64,000 nucleotides of DNA from Armatimonadota bacterium. GTDB lineage: Bacteria > Armatimonadota > UBA5829. The notes under the pieces were generated by a model. The model worked only from the letters and a program-made list of their open reading frames with translations. It was not told the DNA's origin and did no database searches. Below are positions 43,144-52,753 of this stretch, piece after piece (the first letter of the stretch is position 1; each line of letters starts with the position of its first letter). A program made the position numbers and the translations under genes. Location of the stretch: the NCBI GenBank assembly GCA_023474015.1, contig JAMCYN010000129.1, positions 1 through 64,000 of the forward strand. The letters run 5' to 3'.

Positions 43144-43680
43144 TTACTCCTCACTAAAATACGGGGCCAGCTTTTCGCGCAGCATCCGCCGTGCTCGAGC
43201 TATGCGCGTCCGCACAACATCGACCGACAGATCCGCTGCCTTTGCGACTTCCTCATAAGACAGCCCTTGGACATCGCGAAGAACCTCCACTATTCTATAG
43301 TCCGGTGGGAGTTGAGTTATCGCCCGCGCGATTCGCTCTCTCATCTCCCTGCGCTGCAATACGGCGTCGGGGTTGTATTCCGAGCCCGCATGCAGATTCA
43401 ACGGGACGACGCTTTCGGGGTTCTCATCCGTCTCCAACCACTGACTCTCGTGTTTTTTTCGCCTGCCGGCTTGCTTGAACCTGTTCTTGCACTTGTTGAC
43501 CGCGATTCTATAGAGCCACGTGTATGCCGAAGACTCGCCGCGAAAATCCGAGAACGACTTATAGGCGGCCACAAATGTTTCCTGGGTTACGTCGGCCGCC
43601 TCATCCTTGTCGCCCAACAGCCTGAAAACCAGGTTGAAGATAGGCTTCTGGTAAGCATCCACGAGCCCATCGAAGTCCAC
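43144..43680 (-). CDS. ECF (RpoE-like) sigma factor
   Basis: The 178-residue protein has region 2 (about residues 5-72; DEAADVTQETFVAAYKSF and SAYTWLYRIAVNKCKN) and region 4 (about 115-170; LPPDYRIVEVLRDVQGLSYEEVAKA). It is of normal ECF length. No anti-sigma gene with a zinc motif is adjacent; instead, a PAS-SpoIIE phosphatase follows on the same strand. The GTG start at 43680 has AGGA close upstream. It probably directs a small envelope or stress regulon. Confidence 0.92.
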   Translation of the reverse strand: MDFDGLVDAYQKPIFNLVFRLLGDKDEAADVTQETFVAAYKSFSDFRGESSAYTWLYRIAVNKCKNRFKQAGRRKKHESQWLETDENPESVVPLNLHAGSEYNPDAVLQRREMRERIARAITQLPPDYRIVEVLRDVQGLSYEEVAKAADLSVDVVRTRIARARRMLREKLAPYFSEE

Positions 43681-43724
43681 TAGTCCTAACCTTACCCCTC
43701 AATCTTGCCGCCGGGCTGCTTAAT

Positions 43725-44012
43725 CACGAAAGAACGAAGAATACGAAAGCGCGAAAGGGGAAGGGAGCAAGTAGCTCCGTAAGCCCGGAGTGCGAGTACA
43801 CCGTAAGCCCTGAGTAGGCCGGAAGGCCGTATCGAAGGGCGGCTACGAAGGTACAGGCCTTGGTGCAAAATTACCCGGCCCTTCGATACGCCCACCAGGC
43901 TTCATCTGTAATAGATAGCTCCTACTGGGCTACTCAGGGCCTACGGAGTACTGTTCCCCTGCACCCCATACTCTATGCCCCTTTCGTATTTTCGTTCCCT
44001 CGCGACTCAAAA
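43725..44012. repeat. Large nested hairpin element of about 290 bases
   Basis: Outer arms of GAAAGAACGAAGAATACGAAAG-like simple sequence pair with CCCCTTTCGTATTTTCG at the right. Inside, GGCCCTGAGTAGGCC and CCCTTCGATACG units occur on both sides in inverted order. It has the appearance of one repeat inserted within another. The short frames in it are not gene-like. Confidence 0.75.
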
Positions 44013-44022
44013 GCCTCCCTGA

Positions 44023-47000
44023 TCAGAAATTGCTTGTATACTGCATCTGCACTGTGCTGGTCTGCTGGTCGTCGACGCCCACGCTGAACTGATATCGGTC
44101 CGAGAACCTGTAGCCGATGCCCAGTTCATAATTCACATCCTGGACATTCGCATACTGCGAGCTCAACCGTCCGTAGTACGAAAGATATATGTTGTTGAAC
44201 AGCCGTCTGGAGACGTAGAGCGCGAGCGGCTGAGTCGGGCCGTACTCCAGCGTGAACTGCTCGAAACCCAGCCTCTCTACGAACAATGTCTCAACGGGCG
44301 CGAACAAAGTGCTCGATCCCACGGCGGTGAGTATATTGCCGAGTTCTCTCTGAAGCTCCGATTCACCTCCGGCAAATATCCCTTCCACATGCCCGAGAGC
44401 CGCGAGCATCTGCTCCCGGCTCAGGCCCGCCGGTGAAGAGGTCATGTTGACCTGGAGGTTGGAAGCCTGGCCACTGACAGCGAGCGTGATCGTGTATCTC
44501 TGCCGTCTGCCTAACGCGCTCGTTGCCGTCACCGAAGTCACCGCCTTGAAATCTACCCTCAACTCTGGTTCGGCGGGCGGGGTGTATGCCGCGTAGATTT
44601 CACCGCCGGGCAATACTCTAAGGCGCGTGGCGGCGAGACGAATGTTCCCCTCGGCAATGGTAAGAACCAGCCCGACCTCCGGTTTGGAAAGCCGGCCCAT
44701 TATGGTGCCGTCCCCCTGCACACGCAGCGCGGCGTTCGGCGGCGCGACCCAGACGTCGCGCCCTACCCTTATCCCCACGTCGAACTGTGGGTCGATGACA
44801 TACTTCCCCACAAGCGGCGGCATAAAGCCCTGCGGCGCAACGAACGCGAACCTGGCGTTGGAAATCGTTATGCCGGCGGGAGTATCGCCGACTTTGGCAT
44901 CGGCGACGAGCGGACTAGCGAGAGTACCTGTCACCGACAGTCCGGCGTCTATTTGCGTGGAGATATCCTCCCCGAATCCGACAGCGTTGCGCTCGGCAAG
45001 TATGAGTCCATCCGCGACAATCCTGAGGTCCGCGGGGCTGTCCGCCAGCCGGCCCATAGTAACATAACCTCCCGGCAACACGCTGATTCTGCCCCCGAGG
45101 CTGGATGTGGCCGACAGTTCATCCACCACCACCCTGTTGCCATCGAACCGCAGGTCCACATTTACTTTGTTGAAATCGTTAGTGAAGTTCTTGAGGGCGA
45201 CAGTGCCGTTGTCGATGCGGAGGCTCCCGCCGATCTCCGGGCTGGCGAATGTGCCCCCGACCTGGACGGCTGCCTGAATAGCGCCCGATGTCCTGGCGGG
45301 GTCCAGTTCGGTGGTAAGGGCGCTCAACAGAGAGAGGTCCTGCTTCTGCAAGCTGACCGACATCTCCAGCGGCTCATTGGGCGGGATCGAGAACGTGGAC
45401 CAACTCCACGGCAGATAACCGCGCGCCACGGCCTGGTGGCTGTTGCTGGCCACGATAACGTCGGAGAACTCGATCCTGCGATCTGTAACCTCTACACGGC
45501 TCGCGCGCAGGGCATCGAACGTGAACACGCCATAGCCCGGTTTTACGACTTCCACGGAGCCGACAACGTGCGGAGAGGTCACATTCCCCTCCACCAGCAG
45601 GTCGGCGCGAGCCACGCCGGTCGGCGTATTGTCCCCCAGCCAGGGCCTGAGCCGGGACAGGTCGAGGTTCGAGGCAACGACATCCAGCCGCACCCGCCGG
45701 TCCGGGATCACAAACTCACCTGTCGCGGTGACGCTCGTATCGTCGGACGCGGCGCTCAGCCGACTTAGCGTCACTATCCCGTTTGTCGCGGTGGCATCGA
45801 TGTCGATCGACTTGATCTCGCGTATGTCGACGCCGACGTTCGACGCGTGCAGGCTCAGCGTGCCGTTAGGCTGGTTCAGGCAGCCGTCCAGAGCGATGGT
45901 CCCGCTCAATGTGCCGCTAGTGAGCCTGGGCACTCGGCGAATGGCCTCCTGCAAGCTCCTGCCCTGCTCGGTGCGCAGGTATGGAGATGAGGTCAGCAAC
46001 TGCCACACGTCCGGGATATTGATGCCGCTGATGCGTGCCGAGGCAGACCCCAGGCAATTCGTCTTGATAACATAGTCGGCGGCATTGAGGCTGAGCGACT
46101 GGCTCCCGCGGCTGAGCGTAATGGCCATATTGGATATCACATCGGCCCCGTAGGCCAGCGAAAGTTCCGCCTGGTCGTAGCGCTTGCCATTGATCGTCAG
46201 ATTATCCACCGCCGCGTTAACAACGGCCCGGAGGTCCTCCAGCTTGCCCGTGACATTACCCCGCGCCCGGGCAGTGCCGGCGATATTCGCGTAGTTTTTG
46301 ACTCGATCGCGCACGCGGGCAAGGTCGAAACCGGTCAGGTCGAAAGTCAGATCGAGCGCTTTAGTGTCGAGAAATGTCGACCCGCTGACGGTCAGTGTGG
46401 CCTTTTCGCTGGTCATGACAGCGTCCGACACGTCGAGCCGGGTCCCGGTCAGCTTGAGCTTGGCATGGGCGTTGTCGATGGGTAGATCGAATGCGGTCCC
46501 GTCCTCCAGCCGCAGATCGGCGGAGGCCTTGGTGTTCATGAATGGGTTGCGCCCCGGTGGCGTATCGGCAGCGTATGTCCCCGAGGCCTGTATGGCGCCG
46601 GAGACCGTGCCGGTCATATCGATCTTTCGCCCGATCAAGGACGATAGTTTTCCGACCGTGAGCCGGTCCACCGACCCGGTGAGATTGAATGGGACCCTCC
46701 GGGTGCCGATGCCGCGCACGCTGCCGCTGAAACGTATCTCCGCCGGAAACAGCCTGACGATGCCCTCGGTCACACGGATTGCGCGCTTCTCTCCGCTGAA
46801 CAACAGCCTGGCATAATCGACATCGTAGCCTCCGTAGCGACCCTGGAAGACCTCGGCTGCCCCCGAAACCGTGGGGTTGTCGGGCGCGCCCGCGATACGG
46901 CCCTTGAAGTAACCTACGCCGCCTACCCCTTCCAAGCCGAGAAGCCGTGCAAGGCTGGTGATATTTGCTCCCTGCGCTGACACTGACAGGTCGATCGCTT

Positions 47001-48597
47001 TGCCCGACACGCTGCCCGCGACCGCGATTGTTCCGACGGTCCCTCCGCTCGCCCGGAAGTTGCTTACGACCAGCCTGCCGTTCGCGTAGCTAAAGCCGGT
47101 GGTCACACGCCGCACCGGCACTCCGGCGAATTGCCCTCTCGATACGTCGGCGTTGGCGGAAACTTGAATGTCAGACAAAGGCCCTCGTATGGAAAAATCG
47201 ACCGAGGCGATCCCCGCCGCCTGGAGGTCCGGTGGTAGAGGCAGGCCGGCCAGATTGATCCGCTCCGCATGGCCCTGAATCGACACCCTGGGCTTGGTGG
47301 TGAGAGAAAGCGTGCCCGCAGCCGATACGCGGCCGCCGAGCATCGTAAATTCCAGCGACCTGAACCCCAGCTCGCCACGGCCGTACAAGGCCGATACGGC
47401 CACGTCTCTTACGGTGTAACCACGCGCGACGACGCTCGGGATTCGCGCCGAGACATCGACTATGGGTGCAGACGCGGCACCCATTACGGTCGCCCTGGCC
47501 GGTCCCCTGCCCCGCGGCTGAAACTGCCTGGCTGACGCGGGTAAGTTGGCAACCCGAAGCAGTCGCGGAAAATCGACGTCCGGCGACGTGACCACGAGAT
47601 CGAGCCTGGGTTTGGTGAACCCCGAGATTTCACCGGCCACGCGCGCGCCCGAGTTTGCCAGAGAGCCGGCCAAGCTCAAGATAAGGCGCTGGTCGGCAAG
47701 CACTATGTTGCCGGTGATCCCCTTGACAGGCTCGCGAAAGATAGAAAGCGAGGCCGAAGCGTTCGTTACCTTGATCACCCCGGCAGCGGCCATGCGGGAA
47801 CGTCCCGCAGCCCTTCGCACGCGCACTCCGGCGGCCACTTCCAACGTGCCGGTGTGCACCTTGACGCTCCGGCTCAGCCCAAGATATGCTGTCCAGTACG
47901 CCGCTGATACGCGGTCGGCGTTGACGTCCAGGTTGACCGACTTAGTGATGGAGTTATACATACCTACCGCGCGGGCGCTCGCGAATCTGCCTCTCTCGCC
48001 GCGACCCGAGGCAGAAAAGCTATAGATCGGCTGCCTGCCCGCGTCAACGAATGCATCTACTCCCGTGAAGCGATTGATAGCCGGAATCGGCGTGCTCCGA
48101 GTCAAGAAATCCTGGAAGATCACCGTCCCGTTCGTGATCGTGACCTGGCCCAGGAACGGCGGTCCCGGCGGCCCGGGCGGGCGCTTGAGGAGGTCCTGCA
48201 CGTTGAATGTGCCGTCGGTACGCCTGACGAGGTTGACGCGGGGGCCCAGCACCTCGACCTTCCTAATCGCCTGCGCGCCCCTGCCGCCGAACAGCAGCGC
48301 TCGTGTGTTATATCGGATGATAATCCGCCTGGCGACCACCATCTTTCCGGCGGCCAGTTTCTTGCCCGAGGCTATCTCGACATCATCGAGGATCGCCACC
48401 CCGAGCGGCGTGACCGTCGCCCTGCCGATCTGCACTTCCCGGTTGAGCCGACGCGCAAACTCATCGATCAGTAGGAGATTGGCGTTTTGCAGGGCCACGC
48501 TGAACTGCCGCACGACATAGAGTCCGCTCGCTATAACCATAACGAGCACCGGCACATATGTGATCAGAGCTATCACCAATTTGCGGCGGCTCGTCAC
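44023..48597 (-). CDS. tamB: TamB-like inner-membrane protein (outer-membrane assembly/lipid transport)
   Basis: The 1524-residue protein has one N-terminal membrane helix (about residues 8-30), an AsmA-like region, long beta-rich repeats with the pattern of AsmA/TamB bridge proteins, and a C-terminal TamB (DUF490) domain in the last 350 residues ending VQMQYTSNF. TamB spans the periplasm and is thought to carry phospholipid or assist outer-membrane protein assembly. It is full-length. The GTG start has GGAGG 4 bases upstream inside the previous gene, and the start and stop overlap as GTGA, so it is translationally coupled to the ORF6N gene. TamA/BamA is not in the window. Confidence 0.9.
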   Translation of the reverse strand: MTSRRKLVIALITYVPVLVMVIASGLYVVRQFSVALQNANLLLIDEFARRLNREVQIGRATVTPLGVAILDDVEIASGKKLAAGKMVVARRIIIRYNTRALLFGGRGAQAIRKVEVLGPRVNLVRRTDGTFNVQDLLKRPPGPPGPPFLGQVTITNGTVIFQDFLTRSTPIPAINRFTGVDAFVDAGRQPIYSFSASGRGERGRFASARAVGMYNSITKSVNLDVNADRVSAAYWTAYLGLSRSVKVHTGTLEVAAGVRVRRAAGRSRMAAAGVIKVTNASASLSIFREPVKGITGNIVLADQRLILSLAGSLANSGARVAGEISGFTKPRLDLVVTSPDVDFPRLLRVANLPASARQFQPRGRGPARATVMGAASAPIVDVSARIPSVVARGYTVRDVAVSALYGRGELGFRSLEFTMLGGRVSAAGTLSLTTKPRVSIQGHAERINLAGLPLPPDLQAAGIASVDFSIRGPLSDIQVSANADVSRGQFAGVPVRRVTTGFSYANGRLVVSNFRASGGTVGTIAVAGSVSGKAIDLSVSAQGANITSLARLLGLEGVGGVGYFKGRIAGAPDNPTVSGAAEVFQGRYGGYDVDYARLLFSGEKRAIRVTEGIVRLFPAEIRFSGSVRGIGTRRVPFNLTGSVDRLTVGKLSSLIGRKIDMTGTVSGAIQASGTYAADTPPGRNPFMNTKASADLRLEDGTAFDLPIDNAHAKLKLTGTRLDVSDAVMTSEKATLTVSGSTFLDTKALDLTFDLTGFDLARVRDRVKNYANIAGTARARGNVTGKLEDLRAVVNAAVDNLTINGKRYDQAELSLAYGADVISNMAITLSRGSQSLSLNAADYVIKTNCLGSASARISGINIPDVWQLLTSSPYLRTEQGRSLQEAIRRVPRLTSGTLSGTIALDGCLNQPNGTLSLHASNVGVDIREIKSIDIDATATNGIVTLSRLSAASDDTSVTATGEFVIPDRRVRLDVVASNLDLSRLRPWLGDNTPTGVARADLLVEGNVTSPHVVGSVEVVKPGYGVFTFDALRASRVEVTDRRIEFSDVIVASNSHQAVARGYLPWSWSTFSIPPNEPLEMSVSLQKQDLSLLSALTTELDPARTSGAIQAAVQVGGTFASPEIGGSLRIDNGTVALKNFTNDFNKVNVDLRFDGNRVVVDELSATSSLGGRISVLPGGYVTMGRLADSPADLRIVADGLILAERNAVGFGEDISTQIDAGLSVTGTLASPLVADAKVGDTPAGITISNARFAFVAPQGFMPPLVGKYVIDPQFDVGIRVGRDVWVAPPNAALRVQGDGTIMGRLSKPEVGLVLTIAEGNIRLAATRLRVLPGGEIYAAYTPPAEPELRVDFKAVTSVTATSALGRRQRYTITLAVSGQASNLQVNMTSSPAGLSREQMLAALGHVEGIFAGGESELQRELGNILTAVGSSTLFAPVETLFVERLGFEQFTLEYGPTQPLALYVSRRLFNNIYLSYYGRLSSQYANVQDVNYELGIGYRFSDRYQFSVGVDDQQTSTVQMQYTSNF

Positions 48598-49127
48598 GTT
48601 TCCTCCGTGCGAAAACCGATTCGCTCTTGCGGGGATTCCGGCGGGGCAAGTAGTTGCCGTATCGCGTCGATCAGCGCGCCTATCTCATGATCATGCCCGT
48701 CAAGACGCCCTTCAATCTCGATCACTTTCTCGGAAAGTTCCGCATGTGTTGCCAGCATCCGCTTCAGGCCGACGAAAGCCCGAACCACGTAGACACTAAC
48801 CTCGACCGCACGCGGACTGTTCAGGATCGTAGCTGCCATAACCGCGCCGTGTTCGGTGAAGGCATGGGGCAAGTACCGACGGCCACCCCTTTGGTTTGAG
48901 GTACCAAATTGGCACCTCAAATTTTGAAACTCCTCCGGGGTAAGCTGGAACATAAAGTCAGGCGGGAAGCGGCTCAGATTGCGCTTCACCGCTCGATTAA
49001 ACGTTTTGGTTTCCACCTCGTAGAGCCGGGCAAGGTCGCTGTCTAGGATAACAGTCAGTCCACGTAGCGACAGGATGGATTGTGCAATGGATTCCACGGA
49101 GGCAACGGCAAGTGCGGTATCATTCAT
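48594..49127 (-). CDS. ORF6N-domain DNA-binding protein
   Basis: The 177-residue protein has an ORF6N domain at about residues 12-100: ILSLRGLTVILDSDLARLYEVETKTFNRAVKRN, then RFPPDFMFQLT and YLPHAFTEHGAVMAATIL. A coiled-coil-like helix and an acidic C-terminus follow. ORF6N proteins are best known as phage or mobile-element regulators and anti-repressors. Here it overlaps lipB by 8 bases at its start and tamB by 4 bases at its stop, so it is embedded in a housekeeping cluster. No other phage gene lies nearby. A regulatory role over the cluster is possible but unproven. Confidence 0.9.
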   Translation of the reverse strand: MNDTALAVASVESIAQSILSLRGLTVILDSDLARLYEVETKTFNRAVKRNLSRFPPDFMFQLTPEEFQNLRCQFGTSNQRGGRRYLPHAFTEHGAVMAATILNSPRAVEVSVYVVRAFVGLKRMLATHAELSEKVIEIEGRLDGHDHEIGALIDAIRQLLAPPESPQERIGFRTEET

Positions 49128-49896
49128 TAACTACGTTCCCCTCCACGATGAGCTGCTTTCCAACGGTGTTTCGGGAATTTATTCCCGAAACCACTCTCAG
49201 TTCGAGATTGAAGTTCTTCGCGAAGCCGCGCGCGCAGGCATCGCGGACATCACTCATATCCGGCGCTGAGCCGAGGAGTTCCGCCATCGAGGTTATCTGT
49301 CGCGATGCGAGCCCGCAGGGGTTGATGAGCGAGAAATGCGCCATTATCGGGTCGACATTCAGCGCGAAGCCGTGATACGTCACCCACTTCCGCACGGCTA
49401 TCCCGATGGAGCAGACCTTCTTTTCTCCGACCCACACCCCGGCCGGGCCGTTGCGATTACCTTCGAGGCCGAACTCGGCCAGCGCGTCGATTATGCTCTG
49501 TTCGAGCGACCGCAAATAGGCGTGCAGGTCTCCGCCAAGCTCCCGTAGTCTCACAATCGGGTAGCCGACCAACTGGCCCGGGCCGTGGTACGTGACGTCG
49601 CCGCCGCGATCCGTCTCAACCAGTTCAACCCCCTGCTTCCGCAGAGACTCCTGGCTCGCGGTGACGTTCGACCGGCTGGATTCCTTCACACCCATCGTAA
49701 TCACCGGGTCATGTTCGAGAAGCACTAGTATCCCCGGTATCTCCCGCGCGGCGCATCGTTCGTGAAGGTCATGCTGAAGCGCGAGGGCCTCGGTATAAGA
49801 TATGCGCAAAATATTATACAGCAAGCAGTCCTTGGGCCGTGGTAATCCGACCGGTTCGCTCAGCGGGGGCTGCTCAGCGTTTTCGTAAAATTGCAT
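49120..49896 (-). CDS. lipB: Octanoyltransferase LipB
   Basis: The 258-residue protein has the LipB core: RGGDVTYHGPGQLVGYP with the lipoyl-binding residues, GIAVRKWVTYHGFALNV, and the catalytic Cys in NPCGLASRQ (about residue 193). It transfers octanoate from ACP to lipoyl domains of dehydrogenase complexes. ATG 49896 is preferred over the longer frame because GGAG lies 7 bases before it and the 50 extra residues upstream are unlike the family. Its stop overlaps the ORF6N start (ATGAATGA). LipA is not in the window. Confidence 0.94.
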   Translation of the reverse strand: MQFYENAEQPPLSEPVGLPRPKDCLLYNILRISYTEALALQHDLHERCAAREIPGILVLLEHDPVITMGVKESSRSNVTASQESLRKQGVELVETDRGGDVTYHGPGQLVGYPIVRLRELGGDLHAYLRSLEQSIIDALAEFGLEGNRNGPAGVWVGEKKVCSIGIAVRKWVTYHGFALNVDPIMAHFSLINPCGLASRQITSMAELLGSAPDMSDVRDACARGFAKNFNLELRVVSGINSRNTVGKQLIVEGNVVNE

Positions 49897-50026
49897 CTTG
49901 GCTCCAGGGATCGGGTTTGGCAACTGTTCCCTAATTAATGATTCGCGCTTGCCACGGGTGAATTCCTTCTTCGACGGTCGGCATACTCGGGGGCTTATGC
50001 GCGCCTTAACGCGCTTAAGGGCCGCA

Positions 50027-50056
50027 TTGACATGATGGCTGTTCACCTAGTAGGAT
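50027..50056 (+). promoter_or_regulatory. Promoter of the DUF485/ActP operon
   Basis: TTGACA, an 18-base spacer and TAGGAT, about 115 bases before the DUF485 start codon. The -35 is consensus and the -10 is weak. Confidence 0.55.
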
Positions 50057-50172
50057 ATCAACTAACCATGTAATAGGTCCTTCTCCTGGCCAAGGAGGTT
50101 CGTGGACGGCAAACTGTGAGGCGGTGAGTCGGTCGCGCTGGACATGGAAATTGCTTTTAGGAGTTGATCAGT

Positions 50173-50466
50173 ATGCAGCACGGACCTTCCACCGACTGGG
50201 GAGAGGACAAGGCATCAGCATACAAGACTCGTCTGGGTCTGTGGATGTTCCTTGTCTATTTCATCGTCTACGCCGGTTTTGTCATGATCAACAGCATGAT
50301 GCCTGACACGATGGCAAAGCTGTTTCACGGCCTTAACTTGGCTGTCGTCTATGGCTTTGGGCTTATCGCCCTTGCACTCGTCATGGCGTTCGTCTATAAC
50401 GCTCTATGCGGCAGAGCGGAAGACAGCGGCGAGGCGTATACCGACGATGAGCAGGAGGAGTTTTAG
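50173..50466 (+). CDS. DUF485 membrane protein (YjcH-like)
   Basis: The 97-residue protein has two membrane helices (about residues 20-40 and 55-75) with the DUF485 pattern LGLWMFLVYFIVYAGFV. The family is nearly always encoded next to an ActP symporter, as here. Its role is unclear, possibly assembly or regulation of the transporter. ATG 50173 is used because AGGAG lies about 9 bases upstream; the frame also reads back to a TTG at 50164. The symporter gene starts 3 bases after its stop. Confidence 0.88.
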   Translation: MQHGPSTDWGEDKASAYKTRLGLWMFLVYFIVYAGFVMINSMMPDTMAKLFHGLNLAVVYGFGLIALALVMAFVYNALCGRAEDSGEAYTDDEQEEF

Positions 50467-50469
50467 GTA

Positions 50470-52605
50470 ATGAGCTACGAAACTTCTCCGTGGGCAATCG
50501 CGATCTTCGTGTCTTTCGTCGCGTTCGTCATGTGGATCGCTTATTTCTTCGCGCGCCGGACAAAGACCTCAAAGGGCTACTACGCCGCCGGTGGAACAAT
50601 CCACTGGGCCGTCAACGGGATCGCCTTCGCCGGTGATTATCTTTCAGCCGCTTCGTTCCTCGGTATTTGCGGCATGATCGCGTGGTTCGGCTATGATGGT
50701 TTCTTATATTCCATCGGGTATCTCGCCGGGTGGATAGTGGCGCTCTTCGTTGTGGCCGAGCCTATGAAGCGGATGGGAAAGTATACGTTCACCGACGCGC
50801 TTGACTCGAAGTTCAATTCAAAGGGAATACAGTTCGCGGCGGCGCTCAGCACATTGGTGGTTTCGGTATGTTACCTCATCCCGCAGATGGTCGGCGCTGG
50901 CGCGCTGGTAACGCCGCTCCTTGGACTGCCGCACTTCATGGGAGTGGTGCTGGTAGGCACGATAGTCATCATCATCGTTGCGTCGGCGGGAATGGCCTCC
51001 ACCACATACGTGCAGTTCCTCAAGGGAGGACTGCTGATTGTGTTTTCCACTGCTCTGGTGATATGCGTGCTCTCCAAAGGCCTCACCACGAACCCCTCGC
51101 ACGGAGGCAGCGCGGCCTATCACAAGTTCGCGACTATTCCGTATACAGCCGGCACCGACGGCGCACTAAAGCTCGCGGACACATCATACGCGACGCCGTC
51201 CGACTGGACTAAGTCACCCTATTACCTCAAGGACGAAGACCCCACCAAGCCCAAGCCGAAATTCGTAAAGTTGACCAAGGGTGGCAAGGAGTCGGTGTGG
51301 TTTGTCAACGCCAAGGACGGAGTGCTTCAAGAGACTCTTACACTTACGACTCTCGCGAACGGCGGCAAGCTCTACAACGGCTCACCGAGGTCCGACCGCC
51401 GGTTCTTCCAGGTCGGGCACATGAGCGAGATTAAGCTGAACGGCAAGTCCGTCTCCAGCACAGGTCCGCTCGACCCCTTGAGCTTCCTGTCCGTCATCCG
51501 AGACGGAACAATCATACGGTGGCCGTCGGAGAAAATAGAGGACGGCGGCAACAAGGTGACCGTTTTCTATCCGAAGGCCACTCTGGGCAAAGACCTTTTG
51601 AAGCCGGGAGTGAAGTTCAAGGTCGGTGGGAGCTTCTCGGAGAACCTCAACTTCATATCGCTCATGCTCGCGCTGTTCTGCGGGACGGCGGCCCTGCCGC
51701 ACATTCTCATTCGTTACTACACGGTCCCGAGTCCCGCGTGCGCCAGGAAGTCCACCATAGTCGCGATCGCGGCCATCGGTTTCTTCTACGTATTGACCCT
51801 GTTCATGGGCCTGGGCGCGATGACAAACGGCGTTCTCGATCTGTCGGACAGCAATATGGCGGCTCCGCTGCTCGCGAAGTCGTTTGGTGTGTTCTTGTTC
51901 GCGATTATCTCGGCGATTGCGTTCGCGACTGTGCTTGGAACTGTCAGCGGCCTGATCGTCGCCGCCTCGGGCGCTGTAGCTCACGACCTTATGGACAGAT
52001 TCTTCGGAATGAAGATGACTGACCACAGCAAGGTCGTGGCGGGCAAGCTATCGGCCGTCGCCATCGGCATTATCGCAATGATGCTCGGTATCAGGTATGA
52101 GGGCGTGAACGTGTCGTATCTGGTCGGCTGGGCATTCGCGGTGGCGGCGTCGGCGAACCTGCCCGCGATAGTCATGCTCCTATTCTGGAAGAAGACCACG
52201 GCCAAGGGCATAGCCTCCTCGATAGTTGTCGGCATCGTCGCCGCCCTGGGCATGATAATGCTCTCTCCGGAGATGTACAAGGAAGTCTATAAGCTCGACC
52301 CAGCGCTTGCGCTGATCAAGCTCGACAACCCTGCTATCATCTCGATGCCGCTCAGCTTCTTGACACTCGTGTTCGTTTCGCTCGCGACGCAAACCGCTAA
52401 GGAGCGAGTGAAGATGAAGGCCAGGGAGACGGTGAGGCCGCATCCGGTGGCGAGCCGCGAACTCGTGGGGGAATTGGTCGCGCACGACGGAGATATGTCG
52501 CACCTATCGCACGGGCAGCTTGTCGAGATCGTTCACGAACTGCGGGCCGAGCTCGCCGCTCTGAAGGGGACGGCTCAACCACTCGCCGCGCAGGACGCCG
52601 AATAG
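50470..52605 (+). CDS. actP: Sodium:solute symporter of the ActP (acetate) type
   Basis: The 711-residue protein belongs to the sodium:solute symporter family, with about 13 hydrophobic segments. It shows the ActP-like GYYAAGGTIHWAVNGIAFAG and ALPHILIRYYTVP. In E. coli ActP takes up acetate. It is clearly longer than E. coli ActP (549 residues): a hydrophilic insert of roughly 180 residues lies between residues 205 and 395, between helices 5 and 6, probably on the outside. The C-terminus has a charged helix (LVEIVHELRAELAALK). It pairs with DUF485. Acetyl-CoA synthetase is not nearby. Confidence 0.88.
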   Translation: MSYETSPWAIAIFVSFVAFVMWIAYFFARRTKTSKGYYAAGGTIHWAVNGIAFAGDYLSAASFLGICGMIAWFGYDGFLYSIGYLAGWIVALFVVAEPMKRMGKYTFTDALDSKFNSKGIQFAAALSTLVVSVCYLIPQMVGAGALVTPLLGLPHFMGVVLVGTIVIIIVASAGMASTTYVQFLKGGLLIVFSTALVICVLSKGLTTNPSHGGSAAYHKFATIPYTAGTDGALKLADTSYATPSDWTKSPYYLKDEDPTKPKPKFVKLTKGGKESVWFVNAKDGVLQETLTLTTLANGGKLYNGSPRSDRRFFQVGHMSEIKLNGKSVSSTGPLDPLSFLSVIRDGTIIRWPSEKIEDGGNKVTVFYPKATLGKDLLKPGVKFKVGGSFSENLNFISLMLALFCGTAALPHILIRYYTVPSPACARKSTIVAIAAIGFFYVLTLFMGLGAMTNGVLDLSDSNMAAPLLAKSFGVFLFAIISAIAFATVLGTVSGLIVAASGAVAHDLMDRFFGMKMTDHSKVVAGKLSAVAIGIIAMMLGIRYEGVNVSYLVGWAFAVAASANLPAIVMLLFWKKTTAKGIASSIVVGIVAALGMIMLSPEMYKEVYKLDPALALIKLDNPAIISMPLSFLTLVFVSLATQTAKERVKMKARETVRPHPVASRELVGELVAHDGDMSHLSHGQLVEIVHELRAELAALKGTAQPLAAQDAE

Positions 52606-52623
52606 GAAAAGAGACATGCCGGG

Positions 52624-52684
52624 CTTGGGATTGCGGATTGGGGAGGGAGCCTCCCTTCAATCCGCAATCCCCAATCCGAAATCC
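52624..52684. repeat. Inverted repeat with ATTGCGGATTGGGG arms after actP
   Basis: GGGATTGCGGATTGGGG-type arms pair across GGGAGCCTCCC. It lies 18 bases after the actP stop, where it could also act as an mRNA-end hairpin. Confidence 0.8.
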
Positions 52685-52753
52685 TGTTTGTGCAAGCGAA
52701 AGGCTGTGTAGACGCGGATTTCAGGCCGCGAGCCTGGCGTCGTATCAGTCCCA

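Noticed and set aside
43860..44087. Small plus-strand frame upstream of the tamB end
   Set aside because: It lies mostly inside a nested hairpin repeat and overlaps the tamB 3' end.
48594..49127. A prophage around the ORF6N gene
   Set aside because: Its neighbours are lipB and tamB, overlapping by codons; no integrase, terminase or structural gene is seen.
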